The notes beneath the pieces are model-generated. The model was given only the letters and a program-made list of their open reading frames with translations. It searched no databases and had not been told where the DNA came from. Position numbers and translations under genes: made by a program. Below are positions 1 through 6,114 of a stretch of 6,114 bases of DNA, piece after piece; the first letter of the stretch is position 1, and every line of letters starts with the position of its first letter. The DNA is taken from assembly GCA_903851455.1 (NCBI GenBank), contig CAINOM010000493.1, forward strand, positions 1 to 6,114. Reading direction: 5' to 3'. The stretch comes from an uncultured Bacteroidota bacterium (GTDB taxonomy: Bacteria; Bacteroidota; Bacteroidia; Chitinophagales; Chitinophagaceae).

Positions 1-22
1 AATTCCAATGATAAAATCCCAA

Positions 23-40
23 TAACCAAATCGGCGGTTA
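23..40 (-). terminator. Possible weak terminator hairpin after the aldo/keto reductase
   Basis: Read on the minus strand, the bases directly after the reductase stop codon form TAACC, an 8-base loop and GGTTA, a perfect 5-bp stem. It is followed by TTGGGATTTT, which has only a short run of four T. Its position immediately after the stop suits a transcript end, but the stem is short, partly A/T, and lacks a long T-tract. It could be chance. Confidence 0.25.
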
Positions 41-979
41 CTAGAGGCATAATTTGGCTATTTGTTCTTCTGTCAACTTTATGGTTGCCGCATTCATGAG
101 TTCTTTTAGCTGTGTCACTGAAGTTGCACTTGCAATAGGTGCTGTTATAGAGGGCCTGGCCATGAGCCAGGCAAGGGCTATGGATGCAGGAGTAGTATTG
201 TGTTGCTTAGCGACATCATTAAGTTCCTTTAATATGTGAAAGCCACGTTCATTCATGAATTTGTGCATGCCGCCACCGCGTACACTTTTGGCGAGGTCTT
301 TTTCTGAGCGGTATTTGCCGGTGAGGAAGCCGCTGGCTAAAGGGAAATAACATATAACCCCGAGATTGTTTTCCAGGCAGATGTGCTCGTAGGTGCGTTC
401 GTAGGTTTCTCGATCGTAGAGGTTGTAGTGTGGCTGGAGTGTTTCGTAGGTGGGCCAATTGTTTTGACGGCTTGCATCAAGCGATTGCGCCAGGCGCTCG
501 GGCGTAATATTCGAAGCTCCGCAGGCAATTACCTTGCCATCTTTTATCAGCTGGAAAAAGGCCTCCATTGTTTCTTCGACCGGGGTGACGCCATCATCAA
601 AATGGTTTTGGTACAGGTCTATGTGATCTGTTTGCAATCGCCTGAGCGAGTCTTCCACAGCCTTGACTATATAAGCTTTTGAGGTGCCTTTCCTGTCGTC
701 GCCCATATCAGCGCCTACTTTTGTGGCTATGATCACCTGGCTTCTTCTGCTGGTTTTTTTCAGCCAATTGCCTATTATGGTTTCTGATTCTCCGCCGTTG
801 TTGCCGGCGGCCCAGCGTAAGTAGCTATCTGCTGTGTCGATCATGTTAAACCCGCCATCGACGAATGCGTCTAATATTTCGAACGATCGCGACTGGTCGA
901 TGGTCCAGCCGAATACGTTGGTGCCAAGGGCGAGGGGAGCGATGTAGATGCCGGTATTTCCGAGTTTTCTCTTTTCCAT
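41..979 (-). CDS. Aldo/keto reductase, NAD(P)H-dependent
   Basis: A 312-residue cytoplasmic TIM-barrel oxidoreductase, expected to reduce aldehydes or ketones with NADPH; the substrate cannot be told from the sequence. The N-terminus KRKLGNTGIYIAPLALGT is the usual first strand of the family. The catalytic tetrad is visible: D48 and Y53 in IDTADSY, K87 in IIATKVG, and H126 in YQNHFDD. NGGESETIIG (61-70), DGKVIACGASN (147-157) and the cofactor-binding segment PIASATSVTQL (281-291) also fit, and the length is typical. I chose the ATG at 979. The frame stays open to 1036, but those 19 extra residues do not look like the family, and a TAnnTTTG promoter element at 1007-1000 lies inside that extension. 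It is transcribed divergently from the DUF5686 gene. The closest match is the general bacterial branch with an HFDD motif. The family is certain; the specific reaction is unknown. Confidence 0.95.
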   Translation of the reverse strand: MEKRKLGNTGIYIAPLALGTNVFGWTIDQSRSFEILDAFVDGGFNMIDTADSYLRWAAGNNGGESETIIGNWLKKTSRRSQVIIATKVGADMGDDRKGTSKAYIVKAVEDSLRRLQTDHIDLYQNHFDDGVTPVEETMEAFFQLIKDGKVIACGASNITPERLAQSLDASRQNNWPTYETLQPHYNLYDRETYERTYEHICLENNLGVICYFPLASGFLTGKYRSEKDLAKSVRGGGMHKFMNERGFHILKELNDVAKQHNTTPASIALAWLMARPSITAPIASATSVTQLKELMNAATIKLTEEQIAKLCL

Positions 980-999
980 GATTGATATATAGTAAGAGG

Positions 1000-1007
1000 C
1001 AAAGTTA
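1000..1007 (-). promoter_or_regulatory. Bacteroidota -7 promoter element (TAnnTTTG) for the aldo/keto reductase
   Basis: The minus strand reads TAACTTTG, a perfect match to the TAnnTTTG element known from Bacteroidota sigma-ABfr promoters. Transcription would begin around 990-995 and leave a leader of roughly 10-17 nt before the ATG at 979. I see no TTTG-type -33 element about 20 bp upstream; the nearest TTG (1036-1034) is 26 bp away. The site also supports the 979 start over upstream in-frame codons. Confidence 0.55.
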
Positions 1008-1024
1008 CAATATGCATTACGGCT

Positions 1025-1036
1025 TTGCCGCGGCAA
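1025..1036. promoter_or_regulatory. 12-bp perfect palindrome, possible operator
   Basis: TTGCCGCGGCAA is a perfect, gapless 12-bp palindrome in the divergent intergenic region. It lies 18-29 bp upstream of the reductase -7 element, so it covers the -33 region where a repressor or activator would contact DNA. It is G/C-rich inside an otherwise A/T-rich stretch. One such palindrome is expected by chance somewhere in about 4 kb, so only its location argues for function. No regulator gene is nearby. Confidence 0.3.
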
Positions 1037-1095
1037 TAGTAGTTAAGTATTTATATATTTTAAAATGTTCAGGTAAGGAACGATTTTTTTATTAC

Positions 1096-1117
1096 TAGTG
1101 GCAATTCACTACTTTGG
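1096..1117 (+). promoter_or_regulatory. Candidate promoter and inverted repeat upstream of the DUF5686 gene
   Basis: TACTTTGG at 1110-1117 matches five of the six fixed positions of TAnnTTTG. It would place the transcript start near 1124 and leave a leader of about 17 nt before the ATG at 1141. Overlapping its first two bases is the inverted repeat TAGTG-N6-CACTA (1096-1111), which could bind a dimeric regulator between the -7 and -33 regions. A T-run (1084-1090) lies upstream, but there is no clear TTTG -33 element. Both elements are short and may be chance. Confidence 0.3.
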
Positions 1118-1140
1118 TGAAAGATTGCGTGGTATTGCTT

Positions 1141-3789
1141 ATGAACTATCTGAGGCTTGTTCTTATTGTTTGTTTTTTATTCATCAGCAAGGCATTGTGT
1201 GCGCAGGCAACTGATACGTTACCACGAGTGTCCAAAGGTCAGGTGACGGATACAAACACAAAGGCCACTATTTCGCCGAAAACGGATACTTCTCAAAGCT
1301 TGCCGGACATTACTCTTGACACTGTTGTAAAAAGCAAACCTATATCTGCGCCGGCTCAAAGCGGCTATGTGATCAACGGCAAGGTGGAGGACAGGAATAC
1401 CGGAGAGGGAATACCCTTTGCCATTATCCTCTTCCCGCATACCAAGTCAGGCACCACTGCGGACCTCGACGGAAACTTTATCATCAAGGCAGATAAGCTG
1501 CCTTCTGATACGCTTCACATTGAAGCATTGGGGTATAAGCCGATCAATAAATTGCTTCGCAAAAGCCAGAAGGAGTACAACTTTATTTTTGACCTGGACC
1601 GCTCTGCCAGTGAACTTACGGAGTATGTGCTGCATGCAGGTGAAGACCCTGCTGTAGTGCTGATGCGACATATTATAGCACGGAAGCCATACAACAACCC
1701 GGATAAGGCGGAGAACTATAAATATGAAGCCTACAACAGGCTGGAAGCGGATCTGCAGCACATGACAAAGTCCCAGTTTCAGAAGATACCGATACTGAAA
1801 AGCTATTCATTTGTCTTTGATGACCTGGACACTTCTTCAGAATCGAAGCCTTACCTGCCGTTGTATATGACGGAGTCGATATCTGATTACTACTTCAGAG
1901 CGCACCCCAAAAAGCAGCGGGAAATAATAAAGGGCAGCATGGCTAAGGGTATTAATAACCCGAATGTAAACAAGTACCTGGGGGCGCTGTACCAGAATGT
2001 GAATGTGTACAGGAACTACATTCCTGTGCTGGATAAGAAGTATGTGAGCCCCATAAGCAATGATGCGTTGTTCCATTATAAATACAGCATCAAGGATACG
2101 CAGAAGGCTTATGGACATAATATCATACTGGTGCAATTTAAGCCGAGGCGGGAGGGAGAGAACTGCTTTACGGGTGATTTCTGGGTTGTGGATTCGGTTT
2201 TTGCTATAGAGCGAATGAGCATGGACGTATCGAAGCTGGTGAACATAAACTGGGTGGATAAGGTGAGCCTGTACCAGGAATTTGCACCTGTGGATACATT
2301 CTGGTTCCCGGTAAAGGATAAATTCATTGCCACGTTCAGCGCGTACAGTTCGAACAAGCTGCCCGGGATGATAGGGCGAAAAACAACGACATACCACCAA
2401 GTAGTGATCAACAGCCCATCTGTAGACAGTGCGCTGGATAATCCGGACTGGAAGGAAGATGTGATAGCGCCGGACAGCGCGCGGAAAAAGACAGGTGACT
2501 GGTGGGCGCAAAACCGGCCGGATACATTATCGAAGAACGAGAAGAAGATCATAAAAATGGTGGACACGATCAACAGTATGCCCATCACTACGTTCTATAA
2601 GAAGTTCATTACGTTCGTAGCGAGTGGTGTACAGGACGTTGGGCTCATACAACTCGGCCCTTATTTTTACATCTATAGTCATAACCCTGTGGAGGGCGAT
2701 CGTTTCCGTTTGTCGCTGGGCACGCCGAGGTCAGTGAAAGATGCGCATGTGACGGGTTTCCTGGCATATGGCGATAAGGACAAACAGTTCAAATATGGCT
2801 TTACCGGCATCTGGTTATTGGACCGGCATCCGCGCATGTATGTGTATGGGTATTATGTGCATGATATAAACCAGGCTACCAACTATTACGACCAGCTTGG
2901 TTCTGATAATATATTCAGCTCGCTGTTTCGAAAGCCGGGCGTACCGTGGAAGCTGGCGTTCTCAGATGATCAGCGATTTGAATTTTATAAAGAGTATTTC
3001 ACGGGGTTCAGCCACAGGCTGATACTGCAGCATACCCAGTTCACGCCATATGCGCCATTGCCTTATGCCGGCATTTTCAAAGATGTAAACGGTAATCAAT
3101 CAAAGGATGTGACCAGCAGCCAGGTGGGCGTGGAATTGCGGTATGCGTATAAAGAAAAATACATTGAGGGACAGTATCTGCGTGTGAATGTGGGCAGCAA
3201 GTATCCCATCGTGGATCTTGAAGTGGATGCGGGACTGAAGAATGTGCTGAATAGCGCCTACCAATTTCAGAAAGCCAGATTATCGGTGACGGAGAGTATC
3301 AATATCCCGCCGCTGGGGCACTTATACTACAATGTGTTTGCAGGAAAATATTTCGGGACGCTGCCATATCCACTTCTGGAGATTCATCCGGGCAATGAAT
3401 ACCTGTACTACAACAGGTATGCCTTTGAGATGATGAATACGTATGAGTTTATAAGCGACCAATATGCGGGTTTCAACCTGGAACATACTATAGGCAGTGG
3501 TATATTTAATTACATTCCCTTGCTGAAGAAGCTTAAATTCCGGCAGTTCTGGACAGCGAAGGGTGTGATAGGGTCGCTGAGTGATGCAAACACTAAGCTG
3601 AATATCACTGGGGCTTTCCCGTTCCGGACGCTGCAGGGTAACCCATATCTGGAACTGGGGACGGGGGTATCTAACATTTTTAAAATATTCCGAATCGACT
3701 TTGACTGGCGCGTAGCCCCGGCGCCTACAGGCGATGAAAATAAGATGAAGTACTTTGGCATATTCGGGAGTGTGCAGTTCCAGTTTTAG
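1141..3789 (+). CDS. DUF5686 family outer-membrane protein with carboxypeptidase-regulatory-like domain
   Basis: An 882-residue exported protein, most likely an outer-membrane beta-barrel with a periplasmic N-terminal part; no biochemical role is firmly established for the family that I know of. Residues 1-21 are a signal peptide (basic R5, hydrophobic LVLIVCFLFI, likely cleavage at LCA|Q). Residues 22-75 are a Thr/Ser/Asp/Pro-rich linker. Residues about 76-160 form a CarboxypepD_reg-like beta-sandwich (INGKVEDRNTGEGIPFA, then TTADLDGNFII). DUF5686 begins near GEDPAVVLMRHIIARKPYN (167-185). From about 505 the chain alternates aromatic and polar residues (GPYFYIYSHNP, FKYGFTGIWLL) as barrel strands do, and it ends in VQFQF with the C-terminal phenylalanine typical of outer-membrane proteins. 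I chose the ATG at 1141 because the signal peptide starts there; an in-frame TTG at 1114 lies inside the candidate promoter. The gene is intact. Family sure, function unknown. Confidence 0.93.
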   Translation: MNYLRLVLIVCFLFISKALCAQATDTLPRVSKGQVTDTNTKATISPKTDTSQSLPDITLDTVVKSKPISAPAQSGYVINGKVEDRNTGEGIPFAIILFPHTKSGTTADLDGNFIIKADKLPSDTLHIEALGYKPINKLLRKSQKEYNFIFDLDRSASELTEYVLHAGEDPAVVLMRHIIARKPYNNPDKAENYKYEAYNRLEADLQHMTKSQFQKIPILKSYSFVFDDLDTSSESKPYLPLYMTESISDYYFRAHPKKQREIIKGSMAKGINNPNVNKYLGALYQNVNVYRNYIPVLDKKYVSPISNDALFHYKYSIKDTQKAYGHNIILVQFKPRREGENCFTGDFWVVDSVFAIERMSMDVSKLVNINWVDKVSLYQEFAPVDTFWFPVKDKFIATFSAYSSNKLPGMIGRKTTTYHQVVINSPSVDSALDNPDWKEDVIAPDSARKKTGDWWAQNRPDTLSKNEKKIIKMVDTINSMPITTFYKKFITFVASGVQDVGLIQLGPYFYIYSHNPVEGDRFRLSLGTPRSVKDAHVTGFLAYGDKDKQFKYGFTGIWLLDRHPRMYVYGYYVHDINQATNYYDQLGSDNIFSSLFRKPGVPWKLAFSDDQRFEFYKEYFTGFSHRLILQHTQFTPYAPLPYAGIFKDVNGNQSKDVTSSQVGVELRYAYKEKYIEGQYLRVNVGSKYPIVDLEVDAGLKNVLNSAYQFQKARLSVTESINIPPLGHLYYNVFAGKYFGTLPYPLLEIHPGNEYLYYNRYAFEMMNTYEFISDQYAGFNLEHTIGSGIFNYIPLLKKLKFRQFWTAKGVIGSLSDANTKLNITGAFPFRTLQGNPYLELGTGVSNIFKIFRIDFDWRVAPAPTGDENKMKYFGIFGSVQFQF

Positions 3790-3799
3790 GTGTTTATTG

Positions 3800-3887
3800 A
3801 AAGGTCTCTTACAAAGGCGCAAAGCTCGCAATGCCCGTATTCCGTTTTTATGACCGCAAAATGAAGTGAGTCTCTTTGACCTTTTTT
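3800..3887 (+). terminator. Very tentative terminator or U-tract between the DUF5686 and GNAT-like genes
   Basis: AAAGGTC at 3800-3806 is complementary to GACCTTT at 3878-3884, whose 3' arm runs straight into a T-run (3882-3887). The arms are 71 nt apart, so this is not a classical compact intrinsic terminator, and I see no strong local hairpin before the T-run. The rest of this 130-bp gap holds no open reading frame that looks real. Confidence 0.15.
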
Positions 3888-3908
3888 AGTTAAATTGATC
3901 GAGGTTTG
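3875..3908 (+). promoter_or_regulatory. Candidate promoter for the GNAT-like gene
   Basis: GAGGTTTG (3901-3908) matches TAnnTTTG at five of six fixed positions, and a TTTG (3875-3878) lies 22 bp upstream as a possible -33 element, slightly further than usual. Transcription would start only a few bases before the ATG at 3920, giving a very short leader. A separate promoter would fit the 130-bp gap after the DUF5686 gene. The match is weak. Confidence 0.25.
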
Positions 3909-3919
3909 TTATAAATATC

Positions 3920-4393
3920 ATGGCTAATAATTACGAAAGGATGATACAGCTGGTTACGGAGTTCTTCGATGTGAAGCATGATCCGGAGCAGTTGGATGTG
4001 GATGAAAAGGTGATCGCGCATTTGCATGAGTTGCACCCGGCCACACTTTCCGAGGTGGTCAATGCGGAAGGACCGATCGTGTGGATACTGGTTATTCCCA
4101 CGCTTCATAAGGTGATGGAACGGTTTGTCTCCGGTGCGATATCTGAAAAGCAACTGGTGGATGAAACACCCGTGGGCGCCAGCTATGATGCGATATATCT
4201 TTGCTCGGCAAGTGTATTGCCTGAATTCCGGCACAAGGGGCTGGCAAAGAAGACTACGGTGGATGCCATCACTAACATTCGAAAAGATAATCCTGTAAAG
4301 AGTTTGTTTTACTGGCCATTCAGCGAAGACGGAAAGAAGTTGGCACAAGCCGTTGCAGACGAAGTAGGATTGCAGCTTTATGAGCGAGGGTAG
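3920..4393 (+). CDS. GNAT-like acyltransferase domain protein, divergent
   Basis: A 157-residue soluble protein with a probable GNAT (GCN5-related N-acetyltransferase) fold. The best evidence is residues 91-122. A hydrophobic strand AIYLCSASVL is followed by PEFRHKGLAKK, matching the acetyl-CoA pyrophosphate-binding pattern R/Q-x-x-G-x-G/A (R104, G107, A109), and then a helix TTVDAITNIRKD. A further strand, VKSLFYWPF (126-134), is where GNAT strand 5 would be. GPIVWILVIPT (51-61) could be an earlier central strand. The N-terminal 45 residues are acidic and helical and do not resemble the usual GNAT start. There is no signal peptide or membrane segment. The ATG at 3920 follows an A/T-rich leader with no Shine-Dalgarno. 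The gene is co-directional with DUF5686 but 130 bp away, so co-transcription is doubtful. The substrate is unknown and activity is unproven. Confidence 0.8.
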   Translation: MANNYERMIQLVTEFFDVKHDPEQLDVDEKVIAHLHELHPATLSEVVNAEGPIVWILVIPTLHKVMERFVSGAISEKQLVDETPVGASYDAIYLCSASVLPEFRHKGLAKKTTVDAITNIRKDNPVKSLFYWPFSEDGKKLAQAVADEVGLQLYERG

Positions 4394-4404
4394 TATGTTG
4401 TTTG

Positions 4405-4424
4405 GGATTGTTGTGATACAATCC
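4405..4424. terminator. Hairpin in the convergent junction, possible bidirectional transcript end
   Basis: GGATTGT (4405-4411) and ACAATCC (4418-4424) form a perfect 7-bp stem with a 6-nt loop, in the 47-bp gap between the convergent GNAT-like (ends 4393) and membrane-protein (ends 4441) genes. The symmetric position suits a shared 3' end for both transcripts. No T-tract follows on either strand, so it is not a standard intrinsic terminator; it may instead stabilise a 3' end produced another way. Confidence 0.4.
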
Positions 4425-4440
4425 GTGCGCGTCGATAGAG

Positions 4441-5004
4441 TCATTCTTGTTGTGGAGTGCTGCCTAAAATAGTTTCGTCTTTACTTTTTTTGATCAAAGC
4501 AGATATTGTGTAAGAGACCAGTAAGCCTATAGTAAGTGGCGTAATAACAACAGATACCATAAAGCAAACCAAGACCGAGGCAAGCAGGGTTGCGAAAAAA
4601 GCCATGGTGCCTAAAATCTGTGCAGCGGAATTGACATTTGAAATTACGGTGAATGCGATAAAAGTTATCCCCATCGCTGAGTTGACAAATAGGGTATATC
4701 TAAAGGACACCAAGATCAGTTTCTTGCCTTGCAGCAAATCATCTGCTACTCTTTTTCCTGCGAACCAGGTTGCGAGTAAAGAAGAGATCAACAATCCAGC
4801 GAGCGCAAACCCAAAAGCAACGACCCGATATGCGAGTGCATAGATCAGGAACAATGCTCCGAATCCTCTAATGGAAGTAGTTTCCGGGTACAAGAAGGTA
4901 GAAAAGATCAGAAGCAAGCAGGTTGGTGTGCCAATGACAAGTGATACCAGCGCGGCCTTGCGTTTTAGTTTCTTTAAACTGTCATCTGTTCCTGTCAATT
5001 GCAT
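4441..5004 (-). CDS. Multi-pass integral membrane protein of unknown function
   Basis: I do not recognise this 187-residue protein. It has a short, strongly basic N-terminal segment (DSLKKLKRK, 8-16), then hydrophobic stretches at about 17-39, 48-59 running on to 61-82 around R60, 97-121, and a long one at 129-170 that could hold two spans. That suggests five or six membrane helices with K/R-rich turns (AGKRVADDLLQGKK, 82-95) and a short polar tail (KKSKDETILGSTPQQE). It has no signal peptide, cysteine pair or catalytic motif. The ATG at 5004 is chosen; an in-frame TTG at 5013 would add only three residues. No Shine-Dalgarno is present. A TTTG at 5014-5011 would imply a leaderless message if it were a -7 element, but its first half does not match. 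It lies 62 bp downstream of the amidase on the same strand, so co-transcription is possible. Sampled GC is nearer 40% than in the flanking genes. Confidence 0.8.
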   Translation of the reverse strand: MQLTGTDDSLKKLKRKAALVSLVIGTPTCLLLIFSTFLYPETTSIRGFGALFLIYALAYRVVAFGFALAGLLISSLLATWFAGKRVADDLLQGKKLILVSFRYTLFVNSAMGITFIAFTVISNVNSAAQILGTMAFFATLLASVLVCFMVSVVITPLTIGLLVSYTISALIKKSKDETILGSTPQQE

Positions 5005-5066
5005 GGCGTACAAATTGGGATATAATTGAAAATACAGATACCTATAAAGTAAATCATCTTACATGA

Positions 5067-6114
5067 TCATTCGAAACCTTTTGGGTGCTGCAGGTGAAAC
5101 TTTGTTTGCTCCTGGTACATTTTTGCGAAAGCCAACAATCGGGCTTCATCATAGAGTTTGCCAATGAAAGTGATGCTGGTGGGCATGCCGTCTTTTGAGA
5201 GGCCGTTTGGAATGGTGATGGATGGATTGCCGGTGAGGTTTGTAATGGCTACCTGGTCGCCGGTTTCGGGAGGCGCAATGATAATGTCGTACTGGTCCAG
5301 CATTTTGTGTACTTTTTGCATGATCGCATACCTCATGCGGGTTGCATTTATATACTCTACCGCGGGTATGAATCGTGCAGCGCGAAATGTGTTTGGCCAC
5401 CGGTCTCTGTTTTGCTGCACCATTTTATCATCTTCATTAGTTCTCGTAAGTACGTCGAATGCCGCTGCCGCCTCGGCGCTGATGATAAGACTTAACAGTT
5501 CGTCCCCAAGAAGTGTGTCGGGAAAGTCGATTGCAACTGGGTTTATGCCCATTTTCTTCAGCGCCTCGAGCGTTTGTTTTTCGGTACTGCCGGCAGGAAG
5601 CGTATCGATATAATTGCGCGCATAGGCGACTTTTAATTTTGATGGTGTGATGCTGCCTGTGTAATTGAACGGCATATTTTTCGCGGAAGCATCAACGCCA
5701 TCGGTGCCGTGTATCTGCGCAAATACGAAGGCTGCATCTTCTGCGCTGCGACAAATGGGTCCGACTTTATCCGAGCTCCAACACAAAGCCATAGCGCCGG
5801 TACGCGATATGCTGCCAAAGGTTGGCCTGAGACCTGTTGCGCCGCAGCGGGATGAGGGATCGACAATAGAGCCGTATGTTTCTGTGCCAATTGCAAAGGG
5901 AACCAGCCCGGCAACAGTGGCCGCGGCTGAGCCTGCTGACGACCCACCTGAACCGATATTGGTATTCCAGGGATTGCGAGTCTGGCCACCAAACCAGACA
6001 TCGTCCATGGCCAGTTCGCCAAGGGATAGCTTTGCGATAAGCACCGCACCGGCATCTTCCAGTTTCTGCGCCACAAAAGAATTCTGATCTATGACCTGAT
6101 CGTGGTAGGGTGGA
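5067..6114 (-). CDS. Amidase-signature family hydrolase (amidase), 5' end outside the window
   Basis: The C-terminal 348 residues of an amidase-signature enzyme, which hydrolyses amide bonds using a Ser-cisSer-Lys triad. The signature begins GGSSAGSAAATVAGLVPFAIG and continues GTETYGSIVDPSSRCGATG and LRPTFGSISRTGAMA. The cis-serine is encoded at 5942-5940 and the nucleophilic serine of YGSI at 5870-5868. They are exactly 24 residues apart, the spacing known in FAAH (S217/S241) and malonamidase (S131/S155). The catalytic lysine would lie about 70 residues earlier, outside the window. DKVGPICRSAEDAAFVF and the C-terminal APPETGDQVAITNLTGNPSI are also typical. The frame stays open to the edge (PPYHDQVIDQNSFVAQKLEDAGA), so the GTG at 6074 is an internal valine, not the start. 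Usual GTDTGGSIR is replaced by GTETYGSIV. Substrate unknown. The membrane-protein gene follows it on the same strand. Confidence 0.95.
   Translation of the reverse strand, partial: PPYHDQVIDQNSFVAQKLEDAGAVLIAKLSLGELAMDDVWFGGQTRNPWNTNIGSGGSSAGSAAATVAGLVPFAIGTETYGSIVDPSSRCGATGLRPTFGSISRTGAMALCWSSDKVGPICRSAEDAAFVFAQIHGTDGVDASAKNMPFNYTGSITPSKLKVAYARNYIDTLPAGSTEKQTLEALKKMGINPVAIDFPDTLLGDELLSLIISAEAAAAFDVLTRTNEDDKMVQQNRDRWPNTFRAARFIPAVEYINATRMRYAIMQKVHKMLDQYDIIIAPPETGDQVAITNLTGNPSITIPNGLSKDGMPTSITFIGKLYDEARLLAFAKMYQEQTKFHLQHPKGFE

Noticed and set aside
1..6. Half EcoRI site (AATTC) at the left edge as a possible cloning junction
   Set aside because: The bases simply follow the reductase 3' region; an intact GAATTC also occurs near 6080, so nothing indicates a cloning scar.
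980..1036. N-terminal extension of the aldo/keto reductase beginning with MPRQSRN
   Set aside because: The extra residues do not match the family, contain the -7 promoter element, and the ATG at 979 begins exactly where the conserved first strand should.
1114..1140. TTG start for the DUF5686 protein
   Set aside because: It adds nine residues in front of a complete signal peptide and overlaps the candidate -7 box; the ATG at 1141 is better.
1837..2588. Two long minus-strand open frames (224 and 159 codons) inside the DUF5686 gene
   Set aside because: They overlap each other and a confidently assigned gene, and their translations show no coherent domain; they are shadows of the coding strand.
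3322..3831. Minus-strand open frame of 169 codons over the end of the DUF5686 gene
   Set aside because: The translation is basic and cysteine/arginine-rich with no family features, typical of a shadow frame opposite the C-terminal barrel.
3890..4444. Minus-strand open frame of 184 codons opposite the GNAT-like gene
   Set aside because: The plus-strand frame has a recognisable acetyl-CoA-binding loop and protein-like composition; the minus frame is rich in His, Cys and Arg with no motif.
5063..5070. ATGATCAT palindrome at the amidase stop codon and GTAA-N6-TTAC just after it
   Set aside because: Both are very short, A/T-rich and without a T-tract or promoter context; likely chance.
6072..6074. 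GTG at 6074 as the amidase start
   Set aside because: The frame remains open to the window edge with family-like sequence before it, and the catalytic lysine must lie further upstream.
5149..6087. Plus- and minus-strand open frames of 62-151 codons within the amidase region
   Set aside because: All lie in other frames of a gene with a clear amidase signature and have no recognisable content.
1..6114. CRISPR arrays, tRNA or rRNA genes, insertion sequences, toxin-antitoxin or defence genes
   Set aside because: I saw no regularly spaced repeats, cloverleaf-like stretch, transposase or matching protein motifs on either strand.

Overview
The window looks like an ordinary chromosomal stretch from a Bacteroidota bacterium, plausibly of the Chitinophagia/Sphingobacteriia type. 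Three things point there: a large outer-membrane DUF5686 protein with a carboxypeptidase-regulatory-like domain, a family I know essentially from Bacteroidota; the absence of Shine-Dalgarno sequences in front of the starts, with A/T-rich leaders instead; and a perfect TAnnTTTG (-7 type) promoter element upstream of the first gene. Sampled stretches run from roughly 40 to 55% GC. No gene allows a species call.

Layout, left to right. (1) An aldo/keto reductase on the minus strand (41-979) with an intact catalytic tetrad. (2) A 161-bp divergent intergenic region (980-1140) holding a strong -7 match for the reductase, a weaker one for the gene on the right, and two small inverted repeats placed where operators could lie. 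(3) A secreted, probably outer-membrane 882-residue DUF5686 protein on the plus strand (1141-3789). (4) After a 130-bp gap, a 157-residue GNAT-like protein on the plus strand (3920-4393). (5) A 47-bp convergent junction with a perfect 7-bp-stem hairpin. (6) A 187-residue multi-pass membrane protein of unknown function on the minus strand (4441-5004). (7) Upstream of it on the same strand, an amidase-signature enzyme (5067 to beyond 6114) that is cut by the right window edge, so its N-terminus and catalytic lysine are not visible.

The genes do not form an obvious pathway. The reductase and DUF5686 gene are divergent and could share regulation. The DUF5686 and GNAT-like genes are co-directional but widely spaced. 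The amidase and membrane protein could be co-transcribed (62-bp gap), with the amidase first. I see no mobile element, CRISPR array, tRNA or rRNA, phage gene or defence system. The best leads are the unclassified membrane protein, the divergent GNAT-like protein, the amidase's variant active-site motif and the palindromes in the divergent promoter region. I found no convincing sign of a new multi-gene system.
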